A stretch of DNA of 64,000 nt from Paenibacillus sp. 1781tsa1 (GCF_024159265.1 NZ_JAMYWY010000001.1:62001-126000); one strand, 5' to 3'. Positions 9,591 to 19,009 are shown, counted from the stretch's first letter. Made by a program: numbers and translations. The notes: generated by a model from the letters alone, not told the origin.

Positions 9591-10541
9591 ATGACAAGAC
9601 AGGAAAAAGGGTTGTGGACGGCTGTCATTGTCTTGACGCTGGGCATGCTGGTCATGGGTACGGTGATGGCTATGCATGGTCTCAGACAGGGCAAAGACGA
9701 GGCAGATGCATCCCATGATGCCAATACGGAAGAAGGAAGCACCGTAGCGACGATCAACGGAGAAGTGATCACGGATAAAGAGTGGACCGATGCGCTAAAA
9801 CGACGTTACGGCAGTGAGTTATTACTTCAGATGTTAAACCGTAAAGCAGTATACGCCGAAGCAATTGAACGCAAGCTGATCGTCACTCCCCAAGAGATTG
9901 CAAGAGAACTTGCGGCCGCGATGGATGGGTACGATTCAGAGAAAGCGTATTATGACGAAATGAAGTCTCAATTGGGCCTGTCGAAACAGGAACTTGAATT
10001 GGAAGCCGGCTATAGACTGCTGCTGGAGAAAATCGCAACGATCGGCATACAGATCAAGGATGCAGATATTGAGCATTACTGGACTGAACACCGTGAGGAT
10101 TACGTTTCCCCTGAGAAATATGACTTGTCCATCATCGTAGTGAAGGAAGAAGAGGAAGCCGATTCCTTACTGGATGCGTTGGAGAAGGGGGAAGACTTTG
10201 AAGAAGCTGCCCGCAGGCAATCGACAGACAGCTTCTCTCGTGATGCTGGTGGCAGGCTGGGCTGGATTGAGCGGAATGATCCATTCCAGCCAAAAGAACT
10301 CCTTCAACTCGCTGCCGGGCTGGATGTAGGCGATATTGCCGGTCCGGTTCGAGTGGAAGAAGGTTATGCAATTATCAGACTCAATGATAAAGAAGACCAA
10401 CAGGTGCAATCGGCCGAAGAGGTCCGTGAGGAGATTCGAATGCAGCTGGCTCTGAGTCAGGCAGATCCCTTGCCACAGGTGGAGCAAATGCTGCGTAACA
10501 AGTATGAAGCCGTAATCCTGTCCGAGATTCCTGCCTCCTGA
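9591..10541 (+). CDS. membrane-anchored parvulin-type peptidyl-prolyl isomerase (YacD/PrsA-like)
   Basis: Predicted extracytoplasmic folding factor. Residues about 7-28 form one hydrophobic anchor (TAVIVLTLGMLVMGTVMAM) with no lipobox, unlike PrsA itself. Then comes a SurA-N-like helical region (about 50-160) and a parvulin rotamase domain (about 180-280: YDLSIIVVKEEEEADSLL, GEDFEEAARRQSTDSFSRDAGGRLGW, GDIAGPVRVEEGYAIIRL). It is last before a strong terminator, in the position of B. subtilis yacD between hslO and cysK. Clients are unknown. Confidence 0.88.
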   Translation: MTRQEKGLWTAVIVLTLGMLVMGTVMAMHGLRQGKDEADASHDANTEEGSTVATINGEVITDKEWTDALKRRYGSELLLQMLNRKAVYAEAIERKLIVTPQEIARELAAAMDGYDSEKAYYDEMKSQLGLSKQELELEAGYRLLLEKIATIGIQIKDADIEHYWTEHREDYVSPEKYDLSIIVVKEEEEADSLLDALEKGEDFEEAARRQSTDSFSRDAGGRLGWIERNDPFQPKELLQLAAGLDVGDIAGPVRVEEGYAIIRLNDKEDQQVQSAEEVREEIRMQLALSQADPLPQVEQMLRNKYEAVILSEIPAS

Positions 10542-10581
10542 TTTCAATGGAAAAGATTGTATCACGCTGCTGCATCTTGAT

Positions 10582-10629
10582 AAAAATACTCTGTCTGCGG
10601 TCTTAGGGCCGAAGGCAGAGTATTTTTTT
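10582..10629 (+). terminator. terminator of the nad-coaX-hslO unit
   Basis: A stem of about 20 base pairs, AAAATACTCTG...CGG paired with CCG...CAGAGTATTTT with a few G-U pairs, ends in a T7 run. Confidence 0.9.
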
Positions 10630-10640
10630 GAGTACTCATA

Positions 10641-10669
10641 TTGACAATAAGGGTTAACGTTGATAAGAT
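10641..10669 (+). promoter_or_regulatory. cysK promoter
   Basis: TTGACA 10641-10646, exactly 17 bases, TAAGAT 10664-10669. Transcription from about 10676 gives a leader of roughly 210 bases before cysK. Just downstream, ATACCTACTC...CTCGGATAT (10681-10703) is an imperfect palindrome that could be an operator for a CymR-like regulator; this last point is only a guess. Confidence 0.75.
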
Positions 10670-10675
10670 GAAAAT

Positions 10676-10880
10676 AATAAATACCTACTCGTTTACTCGG
10701 ATATAAAAGCTTTACTTATGAACAAAGAAACTTTCGGAAACCTTCACCCTGTCTAGAAATCTTAGCAGTAAGGGATGGGAGCAATAGGATTTCCGCAGTT
10801 CTTCTATAACATCCCAGAGGCTATCGGCCGCACAGTATAGGTTAACAGGACTCAAGTTTTATTCATCCACTAAGGAGGGC
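10676..10880 (+). other. long, potentially structured cysK leader
   Basis: The leader can form a helix CGGAAA-CC (10735-10742) with GG-A-TTTCCG (10787-10795), extended inward by CCCT (10747-10750) with AGGG (10771-10774). A mutually exclusive pairing is GGGATG (10772-10777) with CATCCC (10810-10815). No T-run, T-box or S-box consensus is seen, so it is not a riboswitch I recognise. No reading frame is apparent. Confidence 0.35.
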
Positions 10881-10886
10881 ATTCAT

Positions 10887-11825
10887 ATGGCTAAAGTAGT
10901 TAATAACGTAACAGAACTCATCGGAGGTACTCCGCTTGTTCGTCTGAACCGTATCGTACCTGAAGGCAGTGCTGAAGTATTCGTGAAGCTGGAGTATCAG
11001 AATCCAGGTTCAAGCGTGAAAGACCGTATCGCAATTAGCATTGTGGAAGAAGCGGAAAAAGAAGGCAAGCTGAAACCAGGTGATACCATTATCGAAGCAA
11101 CAAGTGGTAACACGGGAATCGGACTCGCGATGGTGGCTGCAGCCAAAGGCTACAAGTCCGTTATTGTAATGCCTGAGACGATGAGCTTGGAGCGTCGCAA
11201 CTTGCTTCGTGCGTATGGTGCTGAGCTTGTGCTTACACCTGGAGCTGAAGGTATGAACGGTGCTGTTAAAAAAGCCGAAGAACTGCTGAAAGAAAACCCA
11301 TCTTATTTCATGGCTGAGCAATTTAAAAATAAAGCCAACGTGAAGATCCACCGTGAAACGACTGGCCCTGAGATTGTTGAAGCAATTCAATCTGTGGGTG
11401 GTACGTTGGATGCTTTCGTTGCAGGAATTGGTACAGGCGGAACAATTACAGGTACAGGCGAAGTGCTGAAAGAAGCTTTCCCTGGTATTAAAATTGTTGC
11501 AGTTGAACCAGCTGCTTCGCCAATTCTCGCAGGCGGCAAACCAGGACCTCATAAGATTCAAGGAATTGGTGCCAACTTTATTCCTGAGATCCTCGACCAG
11601 GAAATTTATGATGAGATCATCCACATTGAGAATGATGATGCATTCGAGACGGCTCGTCAGGTAGCGAAGGAAGAGGGTATCCTATCCGGTATTTCTTCCG
11701 GTGCAGCGATCCGTGCAGGTCTTCAGGTTGCGAAACAATTGGGCGCGGGCAAACGCGTTGTTGTAATCGTGCCAAGTAACGGCGAACGTTACCTCAGCAC
11801 ACCGCTTTACAACTTCGAAGGCTAA
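10887..11825 (+). CDS. cysK: cysteine synthase A (O-acetylserine sulfhydrylase)
   Basis: CysK makes cysteine from O-acetylserine and sulfide with PLP. The 312-residue protein shows the PLP lysine in [10 protein letters not shown] (about residue 44), the substrate loop [10 protein letters not shown], the phosphate-binding [12 protein letters not shown], the [11 protein letters not shown] region and the C-terminal [10 protein letters not shown]. In B. subtilis CysK also acts as partner of CymR. The ATG has AAGGAGG nine bases upstream. It is a single-gene unit bounded by its own promoter and terminator. Confidence 0.98.
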   Translation: MAKVVNNVTELIGGTPLVRLNRIVPEGSAEVFVKLEYQNPGSSVKDRIAISIVEEAEKEGKLKPGDTIIEATSGNTGIGLAMVAAAKGYKSVIVMPETMSLERRNLLRAYGAELVLTPGAEGMNGAVKKAEELLKENPSYFMAEQFKNKANVKIHRETTGPEIVEAIQSVGGTLDAFVAGIGTGGTITGTGEVLKEAFPGIKIVAVEPAASPILAGGKPGPHKIQGIGANFIPEILDQEIYDEIIHIENDDAFETARQVAKEEGILSGISSGAAIRAGLQVAKQLGAGKRVVVIVPSNGERYLSTPLYNFEG

Positions 11826-11844
11826 GCCTACAAATGACAAAACC

Positions 11845-11882
11845 AATCCTCCTTGCCCGCTGACGGGTATGGAGGATTTTTG
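11845..11882 (+). terminator. cysK terminator, overlapping the longest pabB frame
   Basis: AATCCTCC (11845-11852) pairs with GGAGGATT (11871-11878), with an inner CCCG/CGGG helix, and ends in TTTT. The first in-frame ATG of the pabB frame (11869) lies within the descending arm, so that ATG is not a plausible start. Confidence 0.9.
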
Positions 11883-11964
11883 GCGTAATGCTTTTAAAAG
11901 GAGCGGCGCTTTAGTATACTATCAGACAATAGAACTAGCGACAGATGGAGGGCGGCACACCGCA

Positions 11965-13575
11965 ATGACACACCTGATGACAACATACGCCGACTGGATG
12001 GAGTGGGCTGAGCAAGGCTGGACCATGTTGCCCTATATCACCAAGTCGGATGAGGGGCCGTATCATGGCGGTTTACCGTTATCGTGGGAGGCAGCCTGGG
12101 AACAGGCGTCACCATACGCAATGGTGTTGGAGAATGGCAAAGGCGGAAGATATACATTTCTGGGACTAGACCCCGTATCCGTTATTTCCGGGAAGGGTCA
12201 GGAAGCGGTTATTCGCAATGTTCCGGAAGGGACCACCTCGACGGACAGCGGCAAGCCGCTTGATGTATTGAAGAGATGGACAGCCCCTTATCGTGCACCT
12301 AAAGTTACTGGAGCTCCAGACTTTGGGGGTGGATACGCAGGTTATCTCAGCTATGATGTGGCGAGATCGTTGGAGAAGCTTCCAGCCTTGGCTGAAGATA
12401 ACCCGGCTCTGCCGGATTATTGGTGGATGCGTTTTGAAGAAATATGGGCGTATGACCATCAGCAAGAGGCACTTTTCTGCATGGTTCACCTGGCTATAGA
12501 ACCTAATCTGAACGAAACCGATGTCCGTGGTCTATATGCAGTAGCCGAGGCACGGGCGATAGCGATGCAGCAACGATGGCTTCATATTATGGGGGTTGCA
12601 CAGGCCGAGGAACAAATGCAGGCACTGGAACGCCGCAACAAGCAGGTCAATCGTACACCGCAGCCTGAAGATGCGGCAAGGGAATCCGAAGGGTGGGCGA
12701 CCTCCTTCCCACAGGAGGACTTTGAACAGGCTGTACGCACAGTACAGGAATATATCAGACAGGGCGATGTGTTCCAGGTGAATCTGTCCTTGAGACAGGA
12801 AAAGCGGCTTCATTCGAGCGCTGAGCATATTTATGAATGGTTGCGCCTCGTGAATCCATCACCGTATATGGGTATGCTTCGTAGTCCAGACTTTCAACTG
12901 GTAAGCGGATCTCCCGAACTTCTGGTCAAAGTGGAGAACGGTAAAGTCAGTGCACGTCCCATCGCGGGGACCCGAAGAAGGGGCCGTGATGAGGCAGAGG
13001 ATAAGGCTATGGCGGATGAACTGCTGGGTAGTGAGAAGGAACGGGCGGAGCATATTATGCTCGTCGATCTGGAACGTAACGATATCGGACGGATTGCAGC
13101 CTACGGTTCGGTTCATGTGCCTGAATTGATGACCATCGAGAAGTATTCCCATGTCATGCATCTCGTTTCCCAGGTGGAAGGCAGACTGGCAGAAGGGTTA
13201 TCCGTATTTGATGTGATTGCTGCGACATTCCCGGGTGGAACGATTACAGGAGCGCCCAAAGTCCGCACCATGGAGATTATTGAGGAGCTTGAGCCTGTGC
13301 GTCGTGGACCTTATACGGGTTCCATCGGGTGGATAGATTACAGTGGAAATATGGAATTGAACATCGTCATTCGTACCCTTGCCATTAAGGATGGTATTGG
13401 TTATGTACAAGCCGGTGCAGGCATTGTCATTGATTCCGATCCATATCGGGAATACAAGGAATGCCGCAACAAGGCAAGAGCGATGATGAGAGCTGTGAAT
13501 TACAGCGAAGAGGCAGAAGCAAGCAGAGCTATTGAACAAGAACAAGCGGAGCGAACAGAAGCGATTAAAAAATAA
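11965..13575 (+). CDS. pabB: aminodeoxychorismate synthase component I
   Basis: PabB aminates chorismate to 4-amino-4-deoxychorismate with ammonia from PabA, for p-aminobenzoate and folate. The protein has the N-terminal anthranilate synthase I domain and the chorismate-binding domain, with RPIAGTRRRG, DELLGSEKERAEHIMLVDLERND, KYSHVMHLVSQVEG and the FPGGTITGAPKVRTMEIIEELEP block. ATG 11965 is preferred, with GGAGGG about 13 bases upstream, giving 536 residues. It could also serve tryptophan synthesis, but adjacency to pabA-pabC-folP favours folate. Confidence 0.92.
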   Translation: MTHLMTTYADWMEWAEQGWTMLPYITKSDEGPYHGGLPLSWEAAWEQASPYAMVLENGKGGRYTFLGLDPVSVISGKGQEAVIRNVPEGTTSTDSGKPLDVLKRWTAPYRAPKVTGAPDFGGGYAGYLSYDVARSLEKLPALAEDNPALPDYWWMRFEEIWAYDHQQEALFCMVHLAIEPNLNETDVRGLYAVAEARAIAMQQRWLHIMGVAQAEEQMQALERRNKQVNRTPQPEDAARESEGWATSFPQEDFEQAVRTVQEYIRQGDVFQVNLSLRQEKRLHSSAEHIYEWLRLVNPSPYMGMLRSPDFQLVSGSPELLVKVENGKVSARPIAGTRRRGRDEAEDKAMADELLGSEKERAEHIMLVDLERNDIGRIAAYGSVHVPELMTIEKYSHVMHLVSQVEGRLAEGLSVFDVIAATFPGGTITGAPKVRTMEIIEELEPVRRGPYTGSIGWIDYSGNMELNIVIRTLAIKDGIGYVQAGAGIVIDSDPYREYKECRNKARAMMRAVNYSEEAEASRAIEQEQAERTEAIKK

Positions 13576-13625
13576 AACGAAGCAACCGTCATTTGCATTG
13601 ACGGAAGATGAGGAGGAGCAGGCAT

Positions 13626-14201
13626 ATGATACTGGTTATCGATAATTACGATTCCTTCACGTACAACCTGGTTCAATATCTTGGTGAACTGGGCGAGACG
13701 GTGGAAGTTCGCCGCAACGACGAGATTGATTTGGCAGGCATAGAGGCACTGGCACCTGATCATATTCTGATCTCTCCGGGTCCTTGTACACCAAATGAAG
13801 CGGGCATTAGCCTGGCGGTCATCGAGCATTTCAAGGGAAGCATTCCGATCTTTGGTGTTTGTCTGGGGCATCAGTCCATTGGACAAGCGTTTGGCGGCAA
13901 TGTCATTCGTGCAGAGCGCATGATGCACGGCAAAACATCCGAGATGCACCATAATGGAACATCCGTATTTGCCGGATTGCCATCCCCATTTACAGCTACC
14001 CGTTATCACTCCCTCATTGTAGAGCGCAGCAGCCTGCCCGACTGCCTGGAGATTACAGCGGAGACAGCTGAAGGTGAAATTATGGGTTTGCGCCACAAAG
14101 AATATGCGATTGAAGGGGTTCAATTCCACCCGGAATCCATTATTACAGACCATGGTCATCAGATGCTTCGCAACTTCCTGTCCCAACAGGTGAAGGTATA
14201 A
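13626..14201 (+). CDS. pabA: aminodeoxychorismate/anthranilate synthase glutamine amidotransferase
   Basis: This glutaminase feeds ammonia to PabB and, in Bacillus-type genomes without a separate trpG, often also to TrpE. The triad is visible: Cys in [15 protein letters not shown], His and Glu in VQFHPESI near the C-terminus. The N-terminus [18 protein letters not shown] is diagnostic. ATG 13626 gives 191 residues, with GAGGAGG ten bases upstream; the longer frame would add six residues that overlap this site. It precedes pabC by one base. Confidence 0.95.
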   Translation: MILVIDNYDSFTYNLVQYLGELGETVEVRRNDEIDLAGIEALAPDHILISPGPCTPNEAGISLAVIEHFKGSIPIFGVCLGHQSIGQAFGGNVIRAERMMHGKTSEMHHNGTSVFAGLPSPFTATRYHSLIVERSSLPDCLEITAETAEGEIMGLRHKEYAIEGVQFHPESIITDHGHQMLRNFLSQQVKV

Positions 14202-14202
14202 T

Positions 14203-15087
14203 ATGCAATATGCCGCGATAAACGGAGAGTTGGTCAATATGGCGGCAGCCGTGGTTCCTGTAACGGATCACGGCTTTTTGTACGGACTTGGATTGTTCGA
14301 GACGTTTCGCACCTATCAGGGTGTCCCATTTCTTTTGGAACGGCATCTGGAGCGCATGGCCTCGGGGTGTAAGGAACTTGGCATTCCTTTTACAACGACC
14401 GCGGCAGAGGTGACAGATTGGATTCAACGTTTGATGCAGGCGAACGGACTTCAAGATGCGTACGTGCGATATACGGTATCCGCGGGTGAAGCGCCGCTAG
14501 GTTTACCTTCTGGTGATTATTCGAAGCCAAATCATATTTTACTGGCAAAAGCATTACCTGAACCCACTCCGTCTTTATATGAAAGTGGCAAAATGCTTCA
14601 ACGGTTGTCTACGCCACGCAACACGCCCGAAGGTGAAATCCGGTTCAAGTCACTGCATTACATGAACAGCATTCTGGCGAAACGGGAGCTCAACGGGTAT
14701 GGGCAGGATGTGCAGGGTGCAGAAGGTCTACAATTAACCCGTGATGGGCATGTCGCTGAGGGTATTGTCAGCAATGTATTTTGGATACGGGAAAATGTGC
14801 TCTACACGCCAGCACTCTCAACCGGCATTCTGCCGGGCATCACGAGAGCCGTGGTACTTGAAATTGCCACGCAGCAAGGAATTCCTTGCATAGAAACGTT
14901 AGCTGCTTGGGAGGACCTCCTGCAAGCAGATGAAATATTTCTAACAGGCTCAGTTGCCGAACTGGTTCCGGTTACGACTCTGCGGGATCAGGATGGATTC
15001 GAAACGATAATCAGCAACGGACATATAGGCCCGGTTACAACAGTCCTTCTGGGTATGTACCGGCAGAAAGCGGGGTATACTTCATGA
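14203..15087 (+). CDS. pabC: aminodeoxychorismate lyase
   Basis: PabC is a fold-type IV PLP enzyme that splits aminodeoxychorismate into p-aminobenzoate and pyruvate. Seen are VTDHGFLYGLGLFETFRTYQG at the N-terminus, the catalytic lysine in RFKSLHYMNSILAKRE, EGIVSNVFWI, and STGILPGITRAVVLE followed by ADEIFLTGSVAELVPV. The 294-residue length is normal. It starts one base after pabA and overlaps folP by four bases, so pabA-pabC-folP are tightly coupled. Confidence 0.95.
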   Translation: MQYAAINGELVNMAAAVVPVTDHGFLYGLGLFETFRTYQGVPFLLERHLERMASGCKELGIPFTTTAAEVTDWIQRLMQANGLQDAYVRYTVSAGEAPLGLPSGDYSKPNHILLAKALPEPTPSLYESGKMLQRLSTPRNTPEGEIRFKSLHYMNSILAKRELNGYGQDVQGAEGLQLTRDGHVAEGIVSNVFWIRENVLYTPALSTGILPGITRAVVLEIATQQGIPCIETLAAWEDLLQADEIFLTGSVAELVPVTTLRDQDGFETIISNGHIGPVTTVLLGMYRQKAGYTS

Positions 15088-15947
15088 CACTTACACCTGT
15101 CATCTATGAACGGAACTATGCATGGGGGCCAGCTGAGTTGAAGCTGGGTGCAAGAACACAGGTTATGGGCATCCTTAACGTCACGCCTGACTCATTCTCG
15201 GATGGTGGACGGTATACCAACGTGGAGCGGGCGGTTGCACATGCCATGCAGATGATGGAGGACGGGGCGGACTTGATTGATATCGGCGGGGAGTCCACTC
15301 GGCCAGGTTCAAAGGTAGTGGGCGCCGATGAAGAGCTGAGCCGGATCATTCCGGTTATTGAAGCATTGCATCAGCAAGCCCCGCACATTCCAATATCGGT
15401 AGACACGTATAAGGCCGATGTTGCGCGTCAAGCTATTCTAGCCGGTGCCCATATCATTAATGATGTGTGGGGTGCCAAGGCAGATCCAGATATGGCACGC
15501 ACGGCAGCAGAGCTGGGGTGTCCCCTTATTCTGATGCATAATCGGCAGGAGCGAGACTATACCGATTATTTGAGTGATGTGGTGAGCGATTTGCAGGAGA
15601 GCATTCAAATTGCGCTGGGAGCCGGCGTGAAAGCAGATCAGATTATCCTGGACCCAGGCATTGGATTTGTGAAGGATCTCGCAGAAAATCTGACTCTCAT
15701 GTCATCGCTCGGTTTACTCAATGAAATGGGTTATCCGGTTCTGCTAGCCACCTCACGCAAAAGATTCATCCAGAACACTCTGGATGTTGGTGCCGATGAT
15801 GCGTTGGAAGGAACGGCAGCGACCGTTGCCTTTGGCATTGCCCAAGGCTGCCAGATGGTTCGGGTTCATGATGTGAAGTCGATTCGGCGGACGGCAGACA
15901 TGTGTGATGCCATGTTATATGCTTCTCCGGGTATACGGAGGAAATAA
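15084..15947 (+). CDS. folP: dihydropteroate synthase
   Basis: FolP joins p-aminobenzoate to hydroxymethyl-dihydropterin diphosphate, the step blocked by sulfonamides. Signature motifs are MGILNVTPDSFSDGG (about residues 28-42), DIGGESTRPGS, ISVDTYKADVA, INDVWG, LILMHNR, DPGIGFVKD and ATSRKRFI. The 287 residues form a TIM barrel. The ATG at 15084 overlaps the pabC stop. In the folate run it supplies the substrate for dihydrofolate synthase, which is not in the window. Confidence 0.97.
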   Translation: MTLTPVIYERNYAWGPAELKLGARTQVMGILNVTPDSFSDGGRYTNVERAVAHAMQMMEDGADLIDIGGESTRPGSKVVGADEELSRIIPVIEALHQQAPHIPISVDTYKADVARQAILAGAHIINDVWGAKADPDMARTAAELGCPLILMHNRQERDYTDYLSDVVSDLQESIQIALGAGVKADQIILDPGIGFVKDLAENLTLMSSLGLLNEMGYPVLLATSRKRFIQNTLDVGADDALEGTAATVAFGIAQGCQMVRVHDVKSIRRTADMCDAMLYASPGIRRK

Positions 15948-15949
15948 TT

Positions 15950-15974
15950 CTGACGGGTCCAAGTGACCCGTCAG
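15950..15974 (+). other. hairpin between folP and folB
   Basis: CTGACGGGTC (15950-15959) is a perfect inverted repeat of GACCCGTCAG (15965-15974), with a 5-base loop and no T-run. It is more likely an intra-operon RNA structure than a terminator. Confidence 0.6.
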
Positions 15975-16063
15975 TGGAAGCGCAGCGTTTTTCAAAAGGC
16001 GAAGCGAAGGGATAACTTCAAATAGATTAGGATTTCAATATATATAGAGGGCAGGCGGATCGT

Positions 16064-16426
16064 ATGGATAGAATGGTCATGCATCGAATGGAGTATTACG
16101 GATATCACGGTGTATTTGCCGAGGAGCGGAAGCTAGGGGCACGTTATTATATTGATCTGGAGATTGACATGGACCTCGGTGAGGCTGGACGTAACGATGA
16201 TCTGACCAAAACGATCAATTATGCGGAGATCCATGAGCTGGTAAAACAGATTGTAGAGAATAAATCATTCCAGTTAATTGAAGCTTTGGGCGAACATATT
16301 GCATCTTCTTTACTAGACACTTATACTATTATCAATGCATTGACAGTCAAGGTGACGAAGCCACATCCGCCATTCGATATTCATTTTGAGGGCGTAACGG
16401 TAGAGCTTCGCCGCACAAGAAAGTGA
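16064..16426 (+). CDS. folB: dihydroneopterin aldolase
   Basis: FolB converts dihydroneopterin to 6-hydroxymethyl-dihydropterin and glycolaldehyde. The 120-residue size and the motifs YYGYHGVFAEERKLGARY, the TINYAEIHELV block, FQLIEALGEHIA and VTKPHPPFDIHFEGVTVELRR are typical. It lies 116 bases after folP, past a hairpin, and 9 bases before folK, the usual folB-folK pair in Firmicutes. Confidence 0.96.
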   Translation: MDRMVMHRMEYYGYHGVFAEERKLGARYYIDLEIDMDLGEAGRNDDLTKTINYAEIHELVKQIVENKSFQLIEALGEHIASSLLDTYTIINALTVKVTKPHPPFDIHFEGVTVELRRTRK

Positions 16427-16435
16427 GAACCGATC

Positions 16436-16984
16436 ATGATTGCACATTCGACCTCTGAATCTTCAGAGGCTTATATTGCTTTAGGGGCCAATTTGGGTGA
16501 CCGGGAACAGACGTTGCTTGAAGCGTTGTCTTTGCTCGATGAACACCCTCATATATCCGTTCTGCGTTGTTCAGCGCTATATGAGACGGAACCTGTAGGA
16601 TATGTAGATCAGCCTGCGTTTCTGAATATGGCAGTCGCCGTACAGGTGATGCTGACACCGGAGCAGTTGCTTACGGAATTACTGGATATCGAGAACCGGC
16701 TTGGCCGTGTTCGTGATATTCGCTGGGGACCGCGCACTGTTGATCTGGATCTGCTCTGGATGCAGGGTGAGACGCGAGATACCGAATTGCTTCAACTGCC
16801 TCATCCCCGTATGGGAGAGCGGGCTTTTGTACTGGTGCCACTGTCGGATATCGTACCGGAGGACGAGGTTTCAGGTTTGTATACCTTTGTACACTCATCG
16901 TTGTCTGTACTGGATGGAAAGGATGGAATACAGCTTTGGAAAACATGCAATTGGCCAATCGAATCCGGGCATTCCGGAAGCTGA
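16436..16984 (+). CDS. folK: 2-amino-4-hydroxy-6-hydroxymethyldihydropteridine pyrophosphokinase
   Basis: FolK (HPPK) pyrophosphorylates hydroxymethyl-dihydropterin with ATP, giving the substrate of FolP. Motifs: YIALGANLGDRE at the N-terminus, ALYETEPVGYVDQPAFLNMAVAV, LLDIENRLGRVRDIRWGPRTVDLDLL (metal-binding aspartates) and LPHPRMGERAFVLVPL. Residues after about 150 are less conserved, and the last 49 bases overlap the next gene in another frame. Confidence 0.96.
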   Translation: MIAHSTSESSEAYIALGANLGDREQTLLEALSLLDEHPHISVLRCSALYETEPVGYVDQPAFLNMAVAVQVMLTPEQLLTELLDIENRLGRVRDIRWGPRTVDLDLLWMQGETRDTELLQLPHPRMGERAFVLVPLSDIVPEDEVSGLYTFVHSSLSVLDGKDGIQLWKTCNWPIESGHSGS

Positions 16985-17139
16985 AAGGTTTAACACAACA
17001 TGAACTTGCTGCCGAGACCGGCATCTCGCTGGCCATTCTGGGAACTATTGAGCGGGGGAACCGTAAGGTATCACAGCAAGAGCTGGATCGAATTGCTGGT
17101 GTGCTGGCAATCAGTGTCGAGGAGTTACAGGGTAACTAG
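16936..17139 (+). CDS. small XRE-family DNA-binding protein (YazB-like)
   Basis: A 67-residue protein that is almost only a Cro/C1-type helix-turn-helix: ANRIRAFRKLKGLTQHELAAETGISLAILGTIERGNRKVSQQELDRIAGVL. It occupies the place of B. subtilis yazB between folK and the dus gene. Its ATG lies 49 bases inside folK, so it is probably translationally coupled to it; a second ATG three codons later is possible. Target genes are unknown. Confidence 0.85.
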   Translation: MENMQLANRIRAFRKLKGLTQHELAAETGISLAILGTIERGNRKVSQQELDRIAGVLAISVEELQGN

Positions 17140-17235
17140 GACCGTTTCGGTTTTGTCATGCTATAACAATAGAGATATCGATCGAACCATAATCGTTGAT
17201 TTATATAGAATTGTAAAAGGAGTGAAACGACTACC

Positions 17236-18255
17236 GTGCTTAACATTGGTGGCATTGAAATGAAAAATCAGGTCGTACTTGCGCCGATGGCTGGCGTATG
17301 TAATCCGGCTTTTCGATTAATCGCAAAAGAATTCGGAACAGGCCTCGTATGTGCGGAGATGGTAAGTGGCAAAGCCATTGTCCATGGCAACCAGCGTACA
17401 CGGGAGATGTTGTTTGTAGATGAGCGTGAGAAACCGCTGAGCCTTCAGATCTTCGGTGGTGATCGTGACTCACTCGTAGAAGCAGCCAAAATTGTAGACA
17501 AAGAAACCAATGCAGACATCATCGACATTAACATGGGATGCCCTGTGCCAAAGGTAACGAAATGTGATGCAGGTGCACGTTGGTTGCTAGATCCGAACAA
17601 GATCTATGAGATGGTATCTGCTGTAGTCGATGCGGTTGAGAAGCCTGTGACGGTCAAGATGCGTATCGGCTGGGATAATGAGCATATCTTCGCGGTTGAG
17701 AATGCGCTCGCGGTTGAACGTGCGGGCGGACAGGCGGTAAGTGTGCACGGCCGTACGCGTGAGCAACTCTATACAGGCACAGCTGATTGGTCACACATCA
17801 AAGATGTAAAAGAAGCTGTCTCTATTCCAGTGATCGGAAACGGTGATGTCCATACACCAGAGGATGCACGCCGTATGCTGGATGAAACGGGTTGTGACGG
17901 AGTTATGATTGGTCGTGCCGCCCTGGGTAACCCCTGGATGCTGTATCGTACCATTCAATACTTAAGCACGGGTGAATTGCTTCCAGACCCGAATGGCGAA
18001 GAGAAGATCCGTGTTGCCATCCTGCATATGGATCGCCTGATTGCATTGAAGAATGAGACGGTTGCCGTACGCGAGATGCGTAAACATCTGGCTTGGTATC
18101 TGAAAGGCTTGAAAGGATCTGCCCGTATCAAGGATGTTATTATGGAAGGCACCAAGCGGGATGAGATGGTACAGATTCTGGAGAACTTTGTGAGTCAGCT
18201 GAAAAGCGAAGGTAATCTGGAGTCAGAACCGGTAGTTGCCGGAAGTGCATCGTAA
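17236..18255 (+). CDS. dusB: tRNA-dihydrouridine synthase DusB-type
   Basis: A flavin enzyme reducing specific uridines in the tRNA D-loop. The 339-residue protein shows [20 protein letters not shown], the [15 protein letters not shown] motif with the catalytic cysteine (about residue 101), [36 protein letters not shown] and the [14 protein letters not shown]-phosphate site, then a C-terminal helical domain. The GTG start at 17236 follows AAAAGGAGTG. Same position as B. subtilis yacF. Confidence 0.95.
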   Translation: MLNIGGIEMKNQVVLAPMAGVCNPAFRLIAKEFGTGLVCAEMVSGKAIVHGNQRTREMLFVDEREKPLSLQIFGGDRDSLVEAAKIVDKETNADIIDINMGCPVPKVTKCDAGARWLLDPNKIYEMVSAVVDAVEKPVTVKMRIGWDNEHIFAVENALAVERAGGQAVSVHGRTREQLYTGTADWSHIKDVKEAVSIPVIGNGDVHTPEDARRMLDETGCDGVMIGRAALGNPWMLYRTIQYLSTGELLPDPNGEEKIRVAILHMDRLIALKNETVAVREMRKHLAWYLKGLKGSARIKDVIMEGTKRDEMVQILENFVSQLKSEGNLESEPVVAGSAS

Positions 18256-18298
18256 TTAAGGTTGGCTTAAAACGTTTACAGCTACAGATGACGTAACA

Positions 18299-18327
18299 TT
18301 GACTTTTCGAGATCGTTCCCCTATACT
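18299..18327 (+). promoter_or_regulatory. greA promoter
   Basis: TTGACT 18299-18304, 17-base spacer, TATACT 18322-18327. It gives a leader of about 170 bases before greA that contains an AGGAGG (about 18375) without a convincing reading frame behind it. Confidence 0.75.
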
Positions 18328-18503
18328 TTCACAGTATAAATTCGCCATGTGCGTTAATTAAAGGCTAGTCATCAGGAGGAATATTCTATTTCTCTGGAGA
18401 ACTTCATATAGTTTTGAAGATGTATGCGGGCGGAGCTATGTAATTACCACTGATTCCGTTGCCGTACAATCAAATTATTCCCATGACAGGAGAATCGGTT
18501 GAG

Positions 18504-18983
18504 ATGAGCGACAAGGAAGTTATCCTTACACCAGAGGGACTTAAGAAGCTGGAAGAAGAACTGGAAACATTGAAATCAGTGAAGCGCCGCGAAGTGGCTG
18601 AACGGATTAAGGTAGCCATCGGGTATGGAGATATCAGTGAGAACTCTGAATACGAAGATGCCAAGAACGAACAGGCTTTCATTGAAGGTCGTATTATTAC
18701 TTTGGAGAAAATGCTTCGGAACGCACGCATTATTAACAGTGATGAGATTGACACCGATGTCGTGAGTGTAGGTGCAACAGTTACTGTGGAAGATTTGGAA
18801 TTCGGCGACATCACAGAATATACAATTGTAGGTTCTGCTGAATCAAACCCGCTTCAGAACAAGATTTCCAACGAAAGCCCTGTCGGTAAAGCGATCTTGG
18901 GCAAGAAAAATGGTACAGTTGTTGATGTAAGTGTGCCTGCTGGCGTAATTCAATATAAAATTGTAGATATTAAAAAGCTATAG
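18504..18983 (+). CDS. greA: transcription elongation factor GreA
   Basis: GreA enters the RNA polymerase secondary channel and stimulates cleavage of backtracked RNA. The N-terminal coiled coil ([38 protein letters not shown] in part) carries the acidic tip residues in [16 protein letters not shown], followed by the globular FKBP-like domain ([29 protein letters not shown]). ATG 18504 gives 159 residues, the family length, with AGGAG upstream; the open frame continues 15 codons further but lacks a better site. Confidence 0.96.
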   Translation: MSDKEVILTPEGLKKLEEELETLKSVKRREVAERIKVAIGYGDISENSEYEDAKNEQAFIEGRIITLEKMLRNARIINSDEIDTDVVSVGATVTVEDLEFGDITEYTIVGSAESNPLQNKISNESPVGKAILGKKNGTVVDVSVPAGVIQYKIVDIKKL

Positions 18984-19009
18984 TAACGAAGCAGTTGGGC
19001 ACGGTAAAC

